Below are positions 32,001 through 38,849 of a stretch of 54,966 nt of DNA, one piece after another (the first letter of the stretch is position 1; each line of letters starts with the position of its first letter). The notes below the pieces were generated by a model. That model had not been told where the DNA came from. It made no database searches and was given only the letters and a program-made list of their open reading frames with translations. Source of the DNA: CAZVPZ01 sp964629245 (lineage in GTDB: Archaea; Nanohalarchaeota; Nanosalinia; Nanosalinales; Nanosalinaceae). The DNA lies in the NCBI GenBank assembly GCA_964629245.1, contig CAZVPZ010000002.1, positions 1-54,966 on the forward strand, in the 5' to 3' direction. A program made the position numbers and the translations under genes.

Positions 32001-33404
32001 CCAGAGCCCTCCTGATCCTCCGCGTCCGGCCATCGCGGTTATCGCGCCTACATCCTTGAAGATCCAGCCGTTGCTGTAGCCGAAGTCCGCGTTGTTCCCG
32101 ACCTCGGAGGCGCCTAGCCCACGGTACGCTCCGAAGGCGGTGGAGCCAAGCTTCTTCCAGTTCACCCTGTCATCGTAACCGATGCCCGGGTGGAATCCGC
32201 CGCTCCTGAGGGGATCGACTCCTCCCAGTGTCAGGCTCTGGAACTGGAGGCCCGAGGAGTTCGAGGTGTTCGAACTGTATACCAGCGAGACGTTCGGGTT
32301 GTCTTGGAGGAAGGTCCTCGTCGACTCCTCTCCGAGACCTTCCCGCTCCGATCCAATCCTGTGGAGCTGTGCCTGGAGCATGAAACCGTTGTCGCCCGTG
32401 AGATCTTGGTTCCGCTCGATTCGCTCTGAAAGTTCGGTGAGCTCCGATCCGGAAAGCACACGCTCTCCCAGCAGTTCCTCCATCACGCCGTGCTCGATTC
32501 TGATCCTGTCCATCCCTGGCCCTGCCTTCACCAGGTCCTGGAACATTGCAGAGTCCTCGCTCATCAACCTGTCGAGAACCTTCTGCTCTTCGTCCACTCT
32601 ACGGAAAACCTCTGTCGCGAGCTCGCGTTCTCCCTGGAGGTACATCTGGCCGATGATACTGCCGGAACGCTCCGGTTCCACAGCGCTCAGCTGCTGCCCT
32701 GTTTCAGCCAGCGAGAGCTGGTCCCCCCTGATTTCGGTGGTTAACCTACGGCTTGCATCCGGTGCAGGTAGCCCCGTGATATCCAGCCAGGGAAGCAGTG
32801 AAAAGCCGAAATCTATTTCCTGGCTCGCAGTGCTGAGGTTGACCCAGAGATTTGCGTTGTCCGACCGGAGTTCCTGTCCGGTCCCTCCAGATTTTGATGT
32901 TGTCTGGTTGGATGGCCGGAGTTCGCCTCCAGTTTCAAGAGTGCCATCAGAAAACCTGAAGGGGATTGCGCTGAAAGAAACGTTGCTTGGCCTCGCTGTG
33001 AAAGTATCGTTTACAGGATACCTGGGCTTGACCGGGTCAAACCTGTCAAAACCCACATCGGATGTTCCAACCGTAAGGTTATCTATGAAGAGTTCCTGCC
33101 CACCGACACAGAACGCGGAAATATTCCCTTCCAGTTTTACTATACCATTAGTAACACTGTTCTCTTTTACCGTCACGTCTGCCCCGCCTACGGTGGAACC
33201 ATTGAGAACGCTGAACTGGTCGATATTCCGGAAGTCGTGGTTCACCTGGATATTGAGATTCCCGCCCTGGTCTCCGTAATAGAACGATATATGTGAGACG
33301 TTACCAGAACTGCCGGGACATGATGCGGCATCGCCTGCAGAGACAGGAATAGCTGTTAAACTAAGGAGAACGAACAGGAAAACCAGCTTTCGTCTTCCTC
33401 TCAC
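26025..33404 (-). CDS. Giant secreted surface protein (BNR/sortilin-like repeats, PGF-pre-PGF-like, PKD)
   Basis: 2459 residues from GTG 33404, preceded by GGAGAGGGG, a possible Shine-Dalgarno sequence. Signal peptide at about 1-23. Residues about 400-1200 are a beta-propeller-like region with Asp-boxes of the BNR/Vps10-sortilin type (VNGGQNW near 516, SDDGGDTW near 575, FDSGKDW near 783, EDNGKHW near 1146). A long beta-rich region (about 1200-1880) has many Asn-X-Ser/Thr sequons. A PGF-pre-PGF-like domain (GGGRLSFKV to LSLFAVGF, about 1905-1977), cadherin/PKD-type repeats (about 1980-2270) and a GYWRHEYSG domain with DTDGDGTEDMT (about 2279-2410) follow, then a Glu/Asp run and a short basic end. 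No PGF-CTERM or LPXTG-like anchor is evident. Probably an adhesin or S-layer-associated protein. Confidence 0.9.
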   Translation of the reverse strand: MRGRRKLVFLFVLLSLTAIPVSAGDAASCPGSSGNVSHISFYYGDQGGNLNIQVNHDFRNIDQFSVLNGSTVGGADVTVKENSVTNGIVKLEGNISAFCVGGQELFIDNLTVGTSDVGFDRFDPVKPRYPVNDTFTARPSNVSFSAIPFRFSDGTLETGGELRPSNQTTSKSGGTGQELRSDNANLWVNLSTASQEIDFGFSLLPWLDITGLPAPDASRRLTTEIRGDQLSLAETGQQLSAVEPERSGSIIGQMYLQGERELATEVFRRVDEEQKVLDRLMSEDSAMFQDLVKAGPGMDRIRIEHGVMEELLGERVLSGSELTELSERIERNQDLTGDNGFMLQAQLHRIGSEREGLGEESTRTFLQDNPNVSLVYSSNTSNSSGLQFQSLTLGGVDPLRSGGFHPGIGYDDRVNWKKLGSTAFGAYRGLGASEVGNNADFGYSNGWIFKDVGAITAMAGRGGSGGLWRHQPQSFDEWQHVGRTLDAPFNVVDASVDPNDRNHIFAIAPRTDSEFGLYETVNGGQNWTEVEYFVENETLFDKNGGLGRCMDCARVHAFGNGDVFVYNFDFSDYVFHSDDGGDTWSEAQIDLDEDGTPSVRKVLQFTDNGHGLLVPSAKKVYRTRNYGKNWTKLGEYSDSGGISFGLSRDGSTAYVVYKRGKLFELNSGRKKILNNGSLTQKIRNIFSSNGESLSSSAKLKVDEKNETWKIDDGDSRYWIKNNDGDLKVEQTCCHIDKYGSGTNPNTMDNSKEMPGKGTHATIVDPDDASRLTVFVYMSGPWQSFDSGKDWDRLFNNKKVVGADMSFSTKGLRLNKKPQKAMAKPVDYRDVEVLDRVKDDPILLGSDQGLFLMQPPDKAGKKVELMNVGAMKDHGQVGDVKVDDCGNVYHGLWHHSAMIRPSGTDDVFTYFNRPTGAESGGFSVKDRSNCLGFATKLDMVRGEGSFKFYATKDSGFLQRKRGNGNFSFDVGNGYTDTDTHAPVFFDGQWYVVNRSDNNQLFSATLSGWPSTTDKVKDVRQIAKDKDRNELWFRQGKKLLKKYTSSSTPPVTSLNLSGSDIWVQYFEVHDGRVVAVVQEDKNFDPDDEDVLIYDESSRTGQLEPEDIPEVSNPFGEEINILEVFVDPTSSSRYFATVKNSSDPKCPRHLMVTEDNGKHWERASRQIDCHMVKDMAFNEQTGTAYVATHGRGILEGDVEKLNGAPDVSINLTCNDEVVVESELVTCSLDIDTHNGIRPLWNATTNAIEAELTLPFEGARYEFPQPEPNKTTGVIPRTELQKARCYLRNFRDDSRNITKPSFVNCTTVLTSFPLDSNVTFDIRFLQKYNLSVGENEIPIPIKARLKFTQHPNVPDVHHYNNHDREDMVLVSHPTTDRFESDPSYAPNNGENLSRAIPAYTWSHDPRKQKHYTCPDSLPYPGGNKTLKNLTQAGRNCASLLFDPSQDAPLRAHEIYTQAFDDLSIWTASDINAFNVTLPDLDAKLLNQRMDTPECSVETVQMSTQPERSSSGKPAFQFNLYHGLKDELENETLTANLRQSFNWRLDNITIRKNATVTQVSRRTWHLNSGSHTFIIKDTISLLKVYKQQTTGGSRPKNKTARQPNIDVIWTHEFTMNSSFKQYFVNATPNIYGRENVSDPMRQKFLQNGINLSLEHSAISVPLNRSWNNTTLWTVLDVGETYYVNLTKNDSLDVLTTEQVLVGQLKRNVTLKTQGYLDITAWSEDNHELDRSLGRDDGVDTHKMRPRAYRNDNRTSQVQTEIIRGPEQVTARIRCPRSRKNLSSVLASIGENFRTAGTYNLSLRYVINISRPVDISRKKKDTILGPELDLGQHDQYSFDTSVTGWQDRHIDIEELNRKIVASQIGIKPIPEPEPDPRPVEVSVSTIDSPVSGVPGLDPVLQAESAHPYIQVEHDREFDGGGRLSFKVKESVLEQNGVKSSQVALHRFDNQAEEWNYLETSEEGSSRGYHRYRSEFQGLSLFAVGFNTPPTISPNTGSVTVDEGDTATITGTVSDSENDSVTLNASNGTVTLENDTWSWSFTSSDGPDDSQKITVKATDMHGATSNASFELKVRNVPPSVSATGDRIDEGGEATVSASFTDPGNDTHTADIKWGDGVRTPVPTAESSLSSRHVYGDDGDYTVEVIVTDDDGGKGEDDTTVEVDNLAPEASLDTDGVVVFPSNKNSFLGRINIEQHHSATATDQGSDDLRFNWLQDGTDVYFNDGTAPDPNPSPQGEFPFTATDNTSLTYSSPGVHFVNLTVTDDDSGTSRDSNSKVVTGDATDRQGMGYWRHEYSGRGGTDYDENELVAFREITVHASSIFSEQTDLKSNERASGVFEDVSGPEMRDKAEAQLLAAWLNFGSGSVRWTEMIDTDGDGTEDMTFHSVIDEAESILRDQDSTHQELERAKDLAEAVNQGDEEEDDDADGEEEKPEEDEDSENENPAGKGKGKNSRANPVASLLEMLPF

Positions 33405-33643
33405 GTCTAACCCCTCTCCCGGTAAACGCTTACAAACTCTTGTCTCGGAGATTATTGCCCGAATTTATATCCAAGACTTTTATCTATTAAAGGATATCCT
33501 TGGCTTCTCCGCTCTGAAGACACCTTTCTTTGCTAGTTGAAGCGTGCGAAATAACTGATGTTATGACCTTGAATGTGTATCAATAGTGCAGTTCCCGGTT
33601 CAGGATGCCAAGTACCTTATAGGCAGGGTGCGAATCCATCGAC

Positions 33644-34138
33644 ATGACGCAGGAGATATACCTTCACCGCCACGAAAGTTTTGCGGAGTTCCTTCTGGGC
33701 AAGGAGGGTGTCCGGGTATCGACCTCTGTCCCTCCTGAAGCCAGGGTCAACGGTTCAGGAGATGAGGCGGTTCTCTCGACGAAGATCGATGGTGGCCGGC
33801 TCGCGGAGTACTGGGAGAGGCTGGTGGCACCGAAGGAGAAGGATGGCGGGGTGGAGCGGTCGGGAAATACTGCGCTGCTGGACCCGGCTTACCTTGAGGT
33901 AGAGGACTACAGGCTCGGACTGATAGCGGGAGATGACCGCCTCGACTACACCATGAAGCTCGCGCTGACGGACGGCGACGTGGAATACCAGCTGGTGATC
34001 GACGGCACGGAGACCGGATACGTTTCTGGAGGGATGCTGAGGAAGGATTTCAAGGTGATGCTTGACGAGGAAGAACCCGGTTTCCGGGACACGCTTGAGA
34101 GGATGTTCGCCGACCAGGTGTCGGGAGATTACTGGTAA
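33644..34138 (+). CDS. Hypothetical acidic protein
   Basis: 164 residues, acidic, soluble, beta-rich (LDYTMKLALTDGDVEYQLVIDGTETGYVSGG). No motif recognised. A TATA-like CCTTATAGG near 33613-33621 lies about 28 bp before the ATG. The 239-bp spacer upstream (33405-33643) holds two further AT-rich TATA-like stretches (near 33465 and 33485) but no gene. Confidence 0.65.
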   Translation: MTQEIYLHRHESFAEFLLGKEGVRVSTSVPPEARVNGSGDEAVLSTKIDGGRLAEYWERLVAPKEKDGGVERSGNTALLDPAYLEVEDYRLGLIAGDDRLDYTMKLALTDGDVEYQLVIDGTETGYVSGGMLRKDFKVMLDEEEPGFRDTLERMFADQVSGDYW

Positions 34139-34182
34139 TCCCGGAGGCAAGCTTCAATAAGGCGGAAGCTCAATTTCTAGCT

Positions 34183-34308
34183 GTGACGGGTTTCGCAAGG
34201 GTTGAGTGTGCCGGATGCGGCTACTCGATGAACACGGTGGTATCGCCAGAGAAGCTGACCTCGGGGAACCACCGGTGCCCGAACTGCAGGAGCGGAGTGT
34301 TCCACTGA
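34183..34308 (+). CDS. 41-residue zinc-ribbon microprotein
   Basis: From GTG 34183 the frame encodes 41 residues with CAGC near the start and CPNC near the end, 22 residues apart: a zinc ribbon with two CxxC knuckles. A TATA-like CAATAAGG at 34155-34162 is about 28 bp before the GTG, so a leaderless GTG start is likely. Tiny zinc ribbons of this kind are common in archaea and may bind RNA, DNA or a protein partner. Confidence 0.65.
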   Translation: MTGFARVECAGCGYSMNTVVSPEKLTSGNHRCPNCRSGVFH

Positions 34309-34354
34309 GAACTATCAATAGCTTTTTTAGCTAGCGAAACCATTTTTCCATTAA

Positions 34355-34663
34355 ATGACCTCGAGAAAGGCTTCAGCCGTGGTTTTCCTTGTATCACTCG
34401 TGCTCCTGAGTTTCTCGGCCTCAGCCTTCATGCTCTCGTCGAGCCCTTCAGACCCTGCGGATATACAGGAGCAGGTTGAAAGTCCTTCACAGTCCGACAG
34501 GGCGGAGGTCCCGAACTCTACGGGTCCACCCCGGGATGCCAAACCCGAACTACCGGGGGAGGCCAGCTCGACCGCGAAAGGAGTGCTTGACCGGGTTTTC
34601 GGTGGTATAGGCAGTGCTTTCGGCTCTATCGGAGAATCCCTGAGAGGTTTCCTTGGAGGATAG
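34355..34663 (+). CDS. Small secreted protein, C-terminal motif paralogue of 20850
   Basis: 102 residues: hydrophobic signal (about 6-25), a Ser/Pro/Glu-rich linker (about 27-63), and a C-terminal segment from about 65, ELPGEASSTAKGVLDRVFGG, then glycine-punctuated amphipathic helix ending in FLGG. Only this C-terminal segment (LPxxASSTAKxVxDxVFG) is shared with the protein at 20850, and the DNA of the two is diverged, so selection has kept the protein motif. The two define a small family. No cysteines and no known toxin motif. Confidence 0.7.
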   Translation: MTSRKASAVVFLVSLVLLSFSASAFMLSSSPSDPADIQEQVESPSQSDRAEVPNSTGPPRDAKPELPGEASSTAKGVLDRVFGGIGSAFGSIGESLRGFLGG

Positions 34664-34667
34664 CCTG

Positions 34668-34847
34668 CTAATCCCTTTCACGGTGCCTCAGGAATCCATA
34701 GTAGGCCGTCGTAAGCGCCGCCGCCCCTATAACGGCTGTCAGGGCGTTCACCGGTGTGAGAAGGCCTGAGATCGATGGTGCGAGCGCTCCGCCCACCATG
34801 AACCAGGAGCCTGCGAAAACTGAGAGTAGTTCGAGTCGCCTGTTCAT
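34668..34847 (-). CDS. 59-residue two-helix membrane protein
   Basis: From ATG 34847 the frame encodes a short basic start (MNRRLELL) and two transmembrane helices separated by PSISGLLTPVN, ending in a basic RHRERD tail. The reading frame extends upstream to 35060, but that extension runs antisense to the divergent gene and is not credible. It ends 4 bp after the stop of the convergent secreted-protein gene. Confidence 0.6.
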   Translation of the reverse strand: MNRRLELLSVFAGSWFMVGGALAPSISGLLTPVNALTAVIGAAALTTAYYGFLRHRERD

Positions 34848-34938
34848 GTTAGGTTTTCTACACCCACGGTTTTTTGAGTGTTTTGAGTGTCGGGGTGGCT
34901 GGAACCAATTATATTCTGGTTTTGACAATTGATTCACG

Positions 34939-35235
34939 GTGGCAGATTTGAAACTCAGGCGGTTCTTGACGTTCCTGTTGCTTGTCGTGGTTTTCTTCGA
35001 GGTCCTGCTGCCCTTCTTCACTGCCAAGACAGGCATCCTGCTCCCCATGATAGCGAACAACTGTGGGCCGGCCTACGGCACTATTCTCGACCTCTTCAGC
35101 ATGCCTGGAAACGTGGAGGGAGATATGGACCAGATCGTGGACTGTGGCTGGGGCATCATGGCCCTGCTTGTGGTCCCGGGCATACTGTCTTTCCTGCACT
35201 TCGCCTACAAGACGGTCAGGGGCAGGACGGAATAG
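34939..35235 (+). CDS. Small membrane protein with four conserved-looking loops
   Basis: 98 residues from GTG 34939. Two transmembrane helices: FLTFLLLVVVFFEVLLPFF (about 10-28) and IMALLVVPGILSFLHFAY (about 73-90). The loop between contains two Cys (NCGPAY and DCGW) that could form a disulfide outside the cell. The TATA-like CAATTATATT at 34910-34919 is about 25 bp before the GTG, so a leaderless GTG start fits. Family unknown. Confidence 0.65.
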   Translation: MADLKLRRFLTFLLLVVVFFEVLLPFFTAKTGILLPMIANNCGPAYGTILDLFSMPGNVEGDMDQIVDCGWGIMALLVVPGILSFLHFAYKTVRGRTE

Positions 35236-35274
35236 AGCCAAACTTATGAAACCTAGCCTGACCAAATCTCTGCC

Positions 35275-36168
35275 ATGGCGGAGTCCTGGGAGATAAACAC
35301 GGAAAAAGAGGTAGATGAGAACGTCCAGGCCCTAAAGAAGGTGGTATCAAGGTTCACGCTGGCAGACGCGGTCATGGTGGCCTTCCCCCTGGTGGTGATG
35401 GCGGCCGTGTTCGTGCTCCCGGCGGGTGTGAGACAGGCGATGGTTCTGAACTACTCCGAACCATCTTTACTTACCTTCTATAGCTCTATCTTCGTCCATT
35501 CAAGCATCATCCACCTCCTGAGCAACGTGGCTCTGTACCTGGTGGCGATATCCTTCCTCTACACCCTGGGATCCTGGGGGGAGTTTAACAGCCGGCTCAG
35601 GCTTTTCCTGGGGTTCTGTTTCGCCGCTCTTCCACTGGTTCTGGGGTTCCTTGATTCAAGGATACTGGCTGGCATCTTCGAGACCGGGATGGGTTTCTCT
35701 GGTATCAACTCGGCTCTCATAGGTTTCACCCCGCTGGTCATAGCGGCTTTCATGAGGCAGAAAACCGACGGTGTGGTCAACCTCACGCACTCCATACCGG
35801 TTTTCTACCTCAGCCTGATAGTATCACTCGTCTTCATATCGCTCTACCGCTCGTCCGCCCTCCTCGGCGCACTGGTGGTCGTGGTCCTGATGGCGGCCTA
35901 TTTCGGCTACCTCTACCACCAGTCGGAATCAGGGCACGCACTGATGGTTCTCTACAACAGCTTCAACAGGATATCCAGCGTGGAGCTTGCAGTGCTCTAC
36001 ATAAGCCTGGTGCTCTACATCACCGCCCCGGTCGGGTTCCTCCAGATGTCCATCCAGTCCGGCCAGGCGGCAAACGTCTTCGCCCACTACAACGGTTTCG
36101 CGACAGGTTTCCTCCTGCCCTACTTTGTGGCGGCGCTGTACCGGGTAACGGGATTTGACTTCCTCTAG
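35275..36168 (+). CDS. Rhomboid family intramembrane serine protease
   Basis: 297 residues with an N-terminal soluble stretch (about 1-30) and six to eight membrane helices. The rhomboid core is present: FVHSSIIHLLSNV (His75, His80, Asn84), GFSGIN with catalytic Ser142, and AHYNGFATG with the catalytic His near residue 271. Rhomboids cleave transmembrane proteins within the bilayer. The gene is preceded by TATA-like CTTATGA around 35243-35249. It does not overlap its neighbours except at the stop, where a 33-residue peptide gene starts on the other strand. Confidence 0.85.
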   Translation: MAESWEINTEKEVDENVQALKKVVSRFTLADAVMVAFPLVVMAAVFVLPAGVRQAMVLNYSEPSLLTFYSSIFVHSSIIHLLSNVALYLVAISFLYTLGSWGEFNSRLRLFLGFCFAALPLVLGFLDSRILAGIFETGMGFSGINSALIGFTPLVIAAFMRQKTDGVVNLTHSIPVFYLSLIVSLVFISLYRSSALLGALVVVVLMAAYFGYLYHQSESGHALMVLYNSFNRISSVELAVLYISLVLYITAPVGFLQMSIQSGQAANVFAHYNGFATGFLLPYFVAALYRVTGFDFL

Positions 36169-36266
36169 GTCCAGGTATTGAAGACGAACATGAACAGCAG
36201 GAAACCTGCGGCTAGGGAGATCAGGAGAAAGATGCCGAGTATCCCGTAGACTTTCAGTGCCTCCAT
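36165..36266 (-). CDS. 33-residue single-helix membrane peptide
   Basis: From ATG 36266: MEALKVYG, then a hydrophobic helix ILGIFLLISLAAGFLLFMFV, ending FNTWT. AT-rich sequence with a T-run at about 36287-36293 lies about 25 bp upstream. Its stop overlaps the last codons of the rhomboid gene. It could be a membrane microprotein or leader-like peptide; conservation would decide. Confidence 0.5.
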   Translation of the reverse strand: MEALKVYGILGIFLLISLAAGFLLFMFVFNTWT

Positions 36267-36367
36267 ATCAATTACTTGGTAGTTCAGGTAAAAAAAGGTG
36301 GTCTGCTCGACCGGCTGCGTTTCGCCCCGACCACAGCTACTTATTTGGCGCGTATCAAAAATGGAAC

Positions 36368-36811
36368 ATGGAGTTCACGGAACTCAGGGAGAGGTTCGAG
36401 AGGCTTGACAGAGAGATATGCCGCTTCCTGAGGGAGGAGGGCCTGGTAGTGCTCCAGTACTCGCTCGCGGTCATATTCATCTGGTTCGGCGGGCTGAAGG
36501 TGCTCGGCTCGAGCCCCGCATCGGGCCTGGTCGCGAACACGGTATTCTTCTTCAACCCTTCCTGGTTCGTACCCTTTCTCGGCTACTGGGAGGTCGCTAT
36601 CGGTATCTGCTTCCTCCACAGGAAGCTCATAAGGCTTGGTATCGCGCTCCTCACACCCCAGCTGGTCGGGACTTTCATGCCCCTGGTGCTGCTCCCTGAT
36701 GTCGCGTTCGAAAGCTTCCCGGTCGTCCTGACGATGGAGGGTCAGTACATAGTCAAGAACCTGGTGATAATGGGTGCGGCGATGGTCGTGGGTGGACACG
36801 TCCGGGACTGA
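36368..36811 (+). CDS. DoxX/DUF417-like four-helix membrane protein
   Basis: 147 residues from ATG 36368, which lies about 28 bp after a TATA-like CTTATTTGG. An N-terminal charged helix precedes four membrane helices. YSLAVIFIWFGGLKVLGSSPASGLVANTVFF and FVPFLGYWEVAIGICFL resemble the YkgB/DUF417 or DoxX-like families, where the GGLK and GxWE motifs are shared. These proteins are often linked to envelope redox stress, but no function is assured. A longer frame upstream to 36257 is not supported. Confidence 0.75.
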   Translation: MEFTELRERFERLDREICRFLREEGLVVLQYSLAVIFIWFGGLKVLGSSPASGLVANTVFFFNPSWFVPFLGYWEVAIGICFLHRKLIRLGIALLTPQLVGTFMPLVLLPDVAFESFPVVLTMEGQYIVKNLVIMGAAMVVGGHVRD

Positions 36812-36848
36812 TCGTTAGTTATTCAACCGTGGATGTGAAAAAACTCTC

Positions 36849-36962
36849 ATGCCCGACCTTCTCTGGAGACTAGACGGCTATATCGCGGCCGCGATAATCC
36901 TGGTACTCGGCCTCGCCTTCTTCGGCTACCTAGACCCGGTGCTCAACATGCTCGGGCTCTAG
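36849..36962 (+). CDS. 37-residue single-helix membrane peptide
   Basis: ATG 36849 encodes MPDLLWRLDG, a hydrophobic helix YIAAAIILVLGLAFFGYL and the end DPVLNMLGL. A TATA-like GTTATTC near 36815-36823 is about 28 bp upstream. Its stop codon overlaps the convergent MscS stop. The start, spacing and composition support a real membrane microprotein. Confidence 0.5.
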   Translation: MPDLLWRLDGYIAAAIILVLGLAFFGYLDPVLNMLGL

Positions 36963-38023
36963 TCCTTCTTCAGGTGGATTTCTCTCGTGGGGAACGCCAT
37001 CTCGAAACCGTTCTCCTTGTAGGCCTCCTGGATGGCCTGGTTGACATCGCTCTTGACCTGCCAGGGCTGTTCGAGGTCGTCGATGTAGTACTGGAGCCTG
37101 AGCGTCATCGCGGAGTCGCCGTACTCCCAGAACCAGACCTTGGTCTGCTCCCCGTCTACGCCTTCCACGGAATTGATGGTCTCCCTGGAGATGTCTATCG
37201 CTTTCTGCATCTCCCCGGGAGAGGTGTCGTATACAAGGCCGATATAGGTTATGACCCGCCTCGTCGGCTCTGACGTGATGTTCTTGATATCCTCCGAGGC
37301 GACGGTGCTGTTCGGGATTGTTATCAGCCTGCCGTCGAAGTCTCTTAACCTGGTGTACCGGAGACCTATCTGCTCGACCTTTCCCCTGGTGTCGCCTATC
37401 TCTATCCTGTCGTCGACCACGAAAGGCCTCGCGGTCAGTATGTTGAAGCCGCCGAACATGTCCGCGATAGTCTCCCTCGCGGCGAAGGCCACCGCTAGCC
37501 CCCCGATGCCGAGGGAGGCGATTATGGCGTTCACGTTGTAGCCGAACGAGTCGAGGATGACGATCGATGTAAGCACGATAGCGGCGACGTTGACTATCTT
37601 GTTGAGTATAGGTATCAGCGCGTCGTCGAGCTTTGACTCGGACCGGGATGCGTACTTCTGGAGGTAGACATCGATGACCGACCGGGTGAACCTGAGCCCG
37701 ACCCAGGCGATGGCGACGAAGACCAGCACGTCGACCAGGCCGCTGAAGAAGGGTGCAAGCCTTGCATCGGGGGTCAGCACGGGTTTGCCGATCACCGCCC
37801 CTGCGATCAGGCCGAGGAAGAGCACTGGCTTCCCGAGTGTCTCAAGTATGATGTCGTCGAGCCGGTTCTCGGTCGCCTCGGCCCGGTGCCTGACGTGCCG
37901 GTGGTAGAGGTGGTTGACTATCTTTCCCGCGATTACACCGGTGGCGACTATCCCGAAGTAGACCAAGTACTGCTGGATGGTGCTGCCGAGGTAGGGCTGT
38001 GTCAGGATGTTTTCGACTGCCAT
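36959..38023 (-). CDS. mscS: MscS family mechanosensitive channel
   Basis: 354 residues: about four membrane helices, then the MscS pore and beta domain. The pore region reads IIASLGIGGLAVAFAARETIADMFGGFNIL (Gly/Ala-rich TM3), followed by the signature GKVEQIGLRYTRLRDFDGRLITIPNS. The C-terminal alpha/beta domain ends HLKKD. The channel opens when membrane tension rises and releases ions and small solutes, protecting against dilution of salt. This is a natural function for a halophile. The gene stands alone and is divergent from the membrane protein at 38105. Confidence 0.92.
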   Translation of the reverse strand: MAVENILTQPYLGSTIQQYLVYFGIVATGVIAGKIVNHLYHRHVRHRAEATENRLDDIILETLGKPVLFLGLIAGAVIGKPVLTPDARLAPFFSGLVDVLVFVAIAWVGLRFTRSVIDVYLQKYASRSESKLDDALIPILNKIVNVAAIVLTSIVILDSFGYNVNAIIASLGIGGLAVAFAARETIADMFGGFNILTARPFVVDDRIEIGDTRGKVEQIGLRYTRLRDFDGRLITIPNSTVASEDIKNITSEPTRRVITYIGLVYDTSPGEMQKAIDISRETINSVEGVDGEQTKVWFWEYGDSAMTLRLQYYIDDLEQPWQVKSDVNQAIQEAYKENGFEMAFPTREIHLKKD

Positions 38024-38104
38024 GCAAGGTCGAGTGGACTACAAGCTATAAATCACTGTCTCCTGCTCTGTAGCTTTAAAACAGTCTGTTACCAATCCTG
38101 TGAC

Positions 38105-38638
38105 ATGGCTAACGGCGCGGCGCTCTCTGTACTCCTGATAACGGTCACTGTCTACGGCTCCCTGTTAACCGCAGTGACGCTTTTCGTCGCGGGGCTGAAG
38201 CTGAGACCTCGTGCCACTGTACTATCCTACTCGGCGGGTTTCCTCCTGCTTGGACTCTTCTCCTCGAATCTCGTGCCTCTCGATCCCGCGCTAAGCCCTG
38301 TCTCGATAATCATGGCCGCGGTCGCGACTTTCATCCTGATGCGCCACGTCTACCCGGAAGACTCTCTTCTGGTCACGGACGGCATCTGGTACTCGAGGGC
38401 GGTAACTGTCACAGGCGTGATCTCGGCGCTCGCGGGATCCCTGATATTCGTCGCGATGGTGAACGCGGAGCTCCTGACCTACGTCTTCTCCCAGATGGCG
38501 CGCCACACGTTCGAGGCGGTCTTCGTCCTTTTTATGTCGACGATGCCCCTTGTATCGGGCTTCATCGCCATCTTCGCGGGCTCTCCATGGGCCAGGCGGA
38601 ACGCGCTTGAACTGGTTGAGAGGATCTCACCGGCGTAA
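38105..38638 (+). CDS. Multi-pass membrane protein, unrecognised
   Basis: 177 residues with five predicted transmembrane helices and short loops. No family motif found. The ATG at 38105 is chosen because TATA-like CTTTAAAAC near 38073-38081 is about 28 bp upstream; the frame further upstream to 37886 is antisense to mscS and not coding. The composition is that of a typical integral membrane protein. Confidence 0.7.
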   Translation: MANGAALSVLLITVTVYGSLLTAVTLFVAGLKLRPRATVLSYSAGFLLLGLFSSNLVPLDPALSPVSIIMAAVATFILMRHVYPEDSLLVTDGIWYSRAVTVTGVISALAGSLIFVAMVNAELLTYVFSQMARHTFEAVFVLFMSTMPLVSGFIAIFAGSPWARRNALELVERISPA

Positions 38639-38669
38639 AACTTAACCCTGTCGGTTCCCAACCCACTTC

Positions 38670-38804
38670 ATGTCCCTGCTCGACTCTGTAAAGGAGACGC
38701 TGCTCGGGAAGAAGTACCGGTGCGACAAGTGCGGCGAGGAGTTCCGCGGCAACAGGAGCAAATGTCCCTCCTGCAGCCACACTGTCTTCAGCCCCGCGGG
38801 CTGA
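38670..38804 (+). CDS. 44-residue zinc-ribbon protein
   Basis: ATG 38670 encodes 44 residues with YRCDKCGEEF and KCPSCSHTVF, a rubredoxin/zinc-ribbon knuckle pair, after an N-terminal helix (SLLDSVKETLLGKK). CTTAACCC at 38641-38648 may be the TATA element. The protein resembles many small archaeal zinc ribbons of unknown partner. Confidence 0.65.
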   Translation: MSLLDSVKETLLGKKYRCDKCGEEFRGNRSKCPSCSHTVFSPAG

Positions 38805-38849
38805 TGCACTGATTTATAGTTCTTGGGCTGCATCCGGTTGTTGAAACTG

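Noticed and set aside
32182..33279. 365-residue plus-strand frame inside the giant gene
   Set aside because: Antisense shadow with Ser/Arg-rich composition and no promoter.
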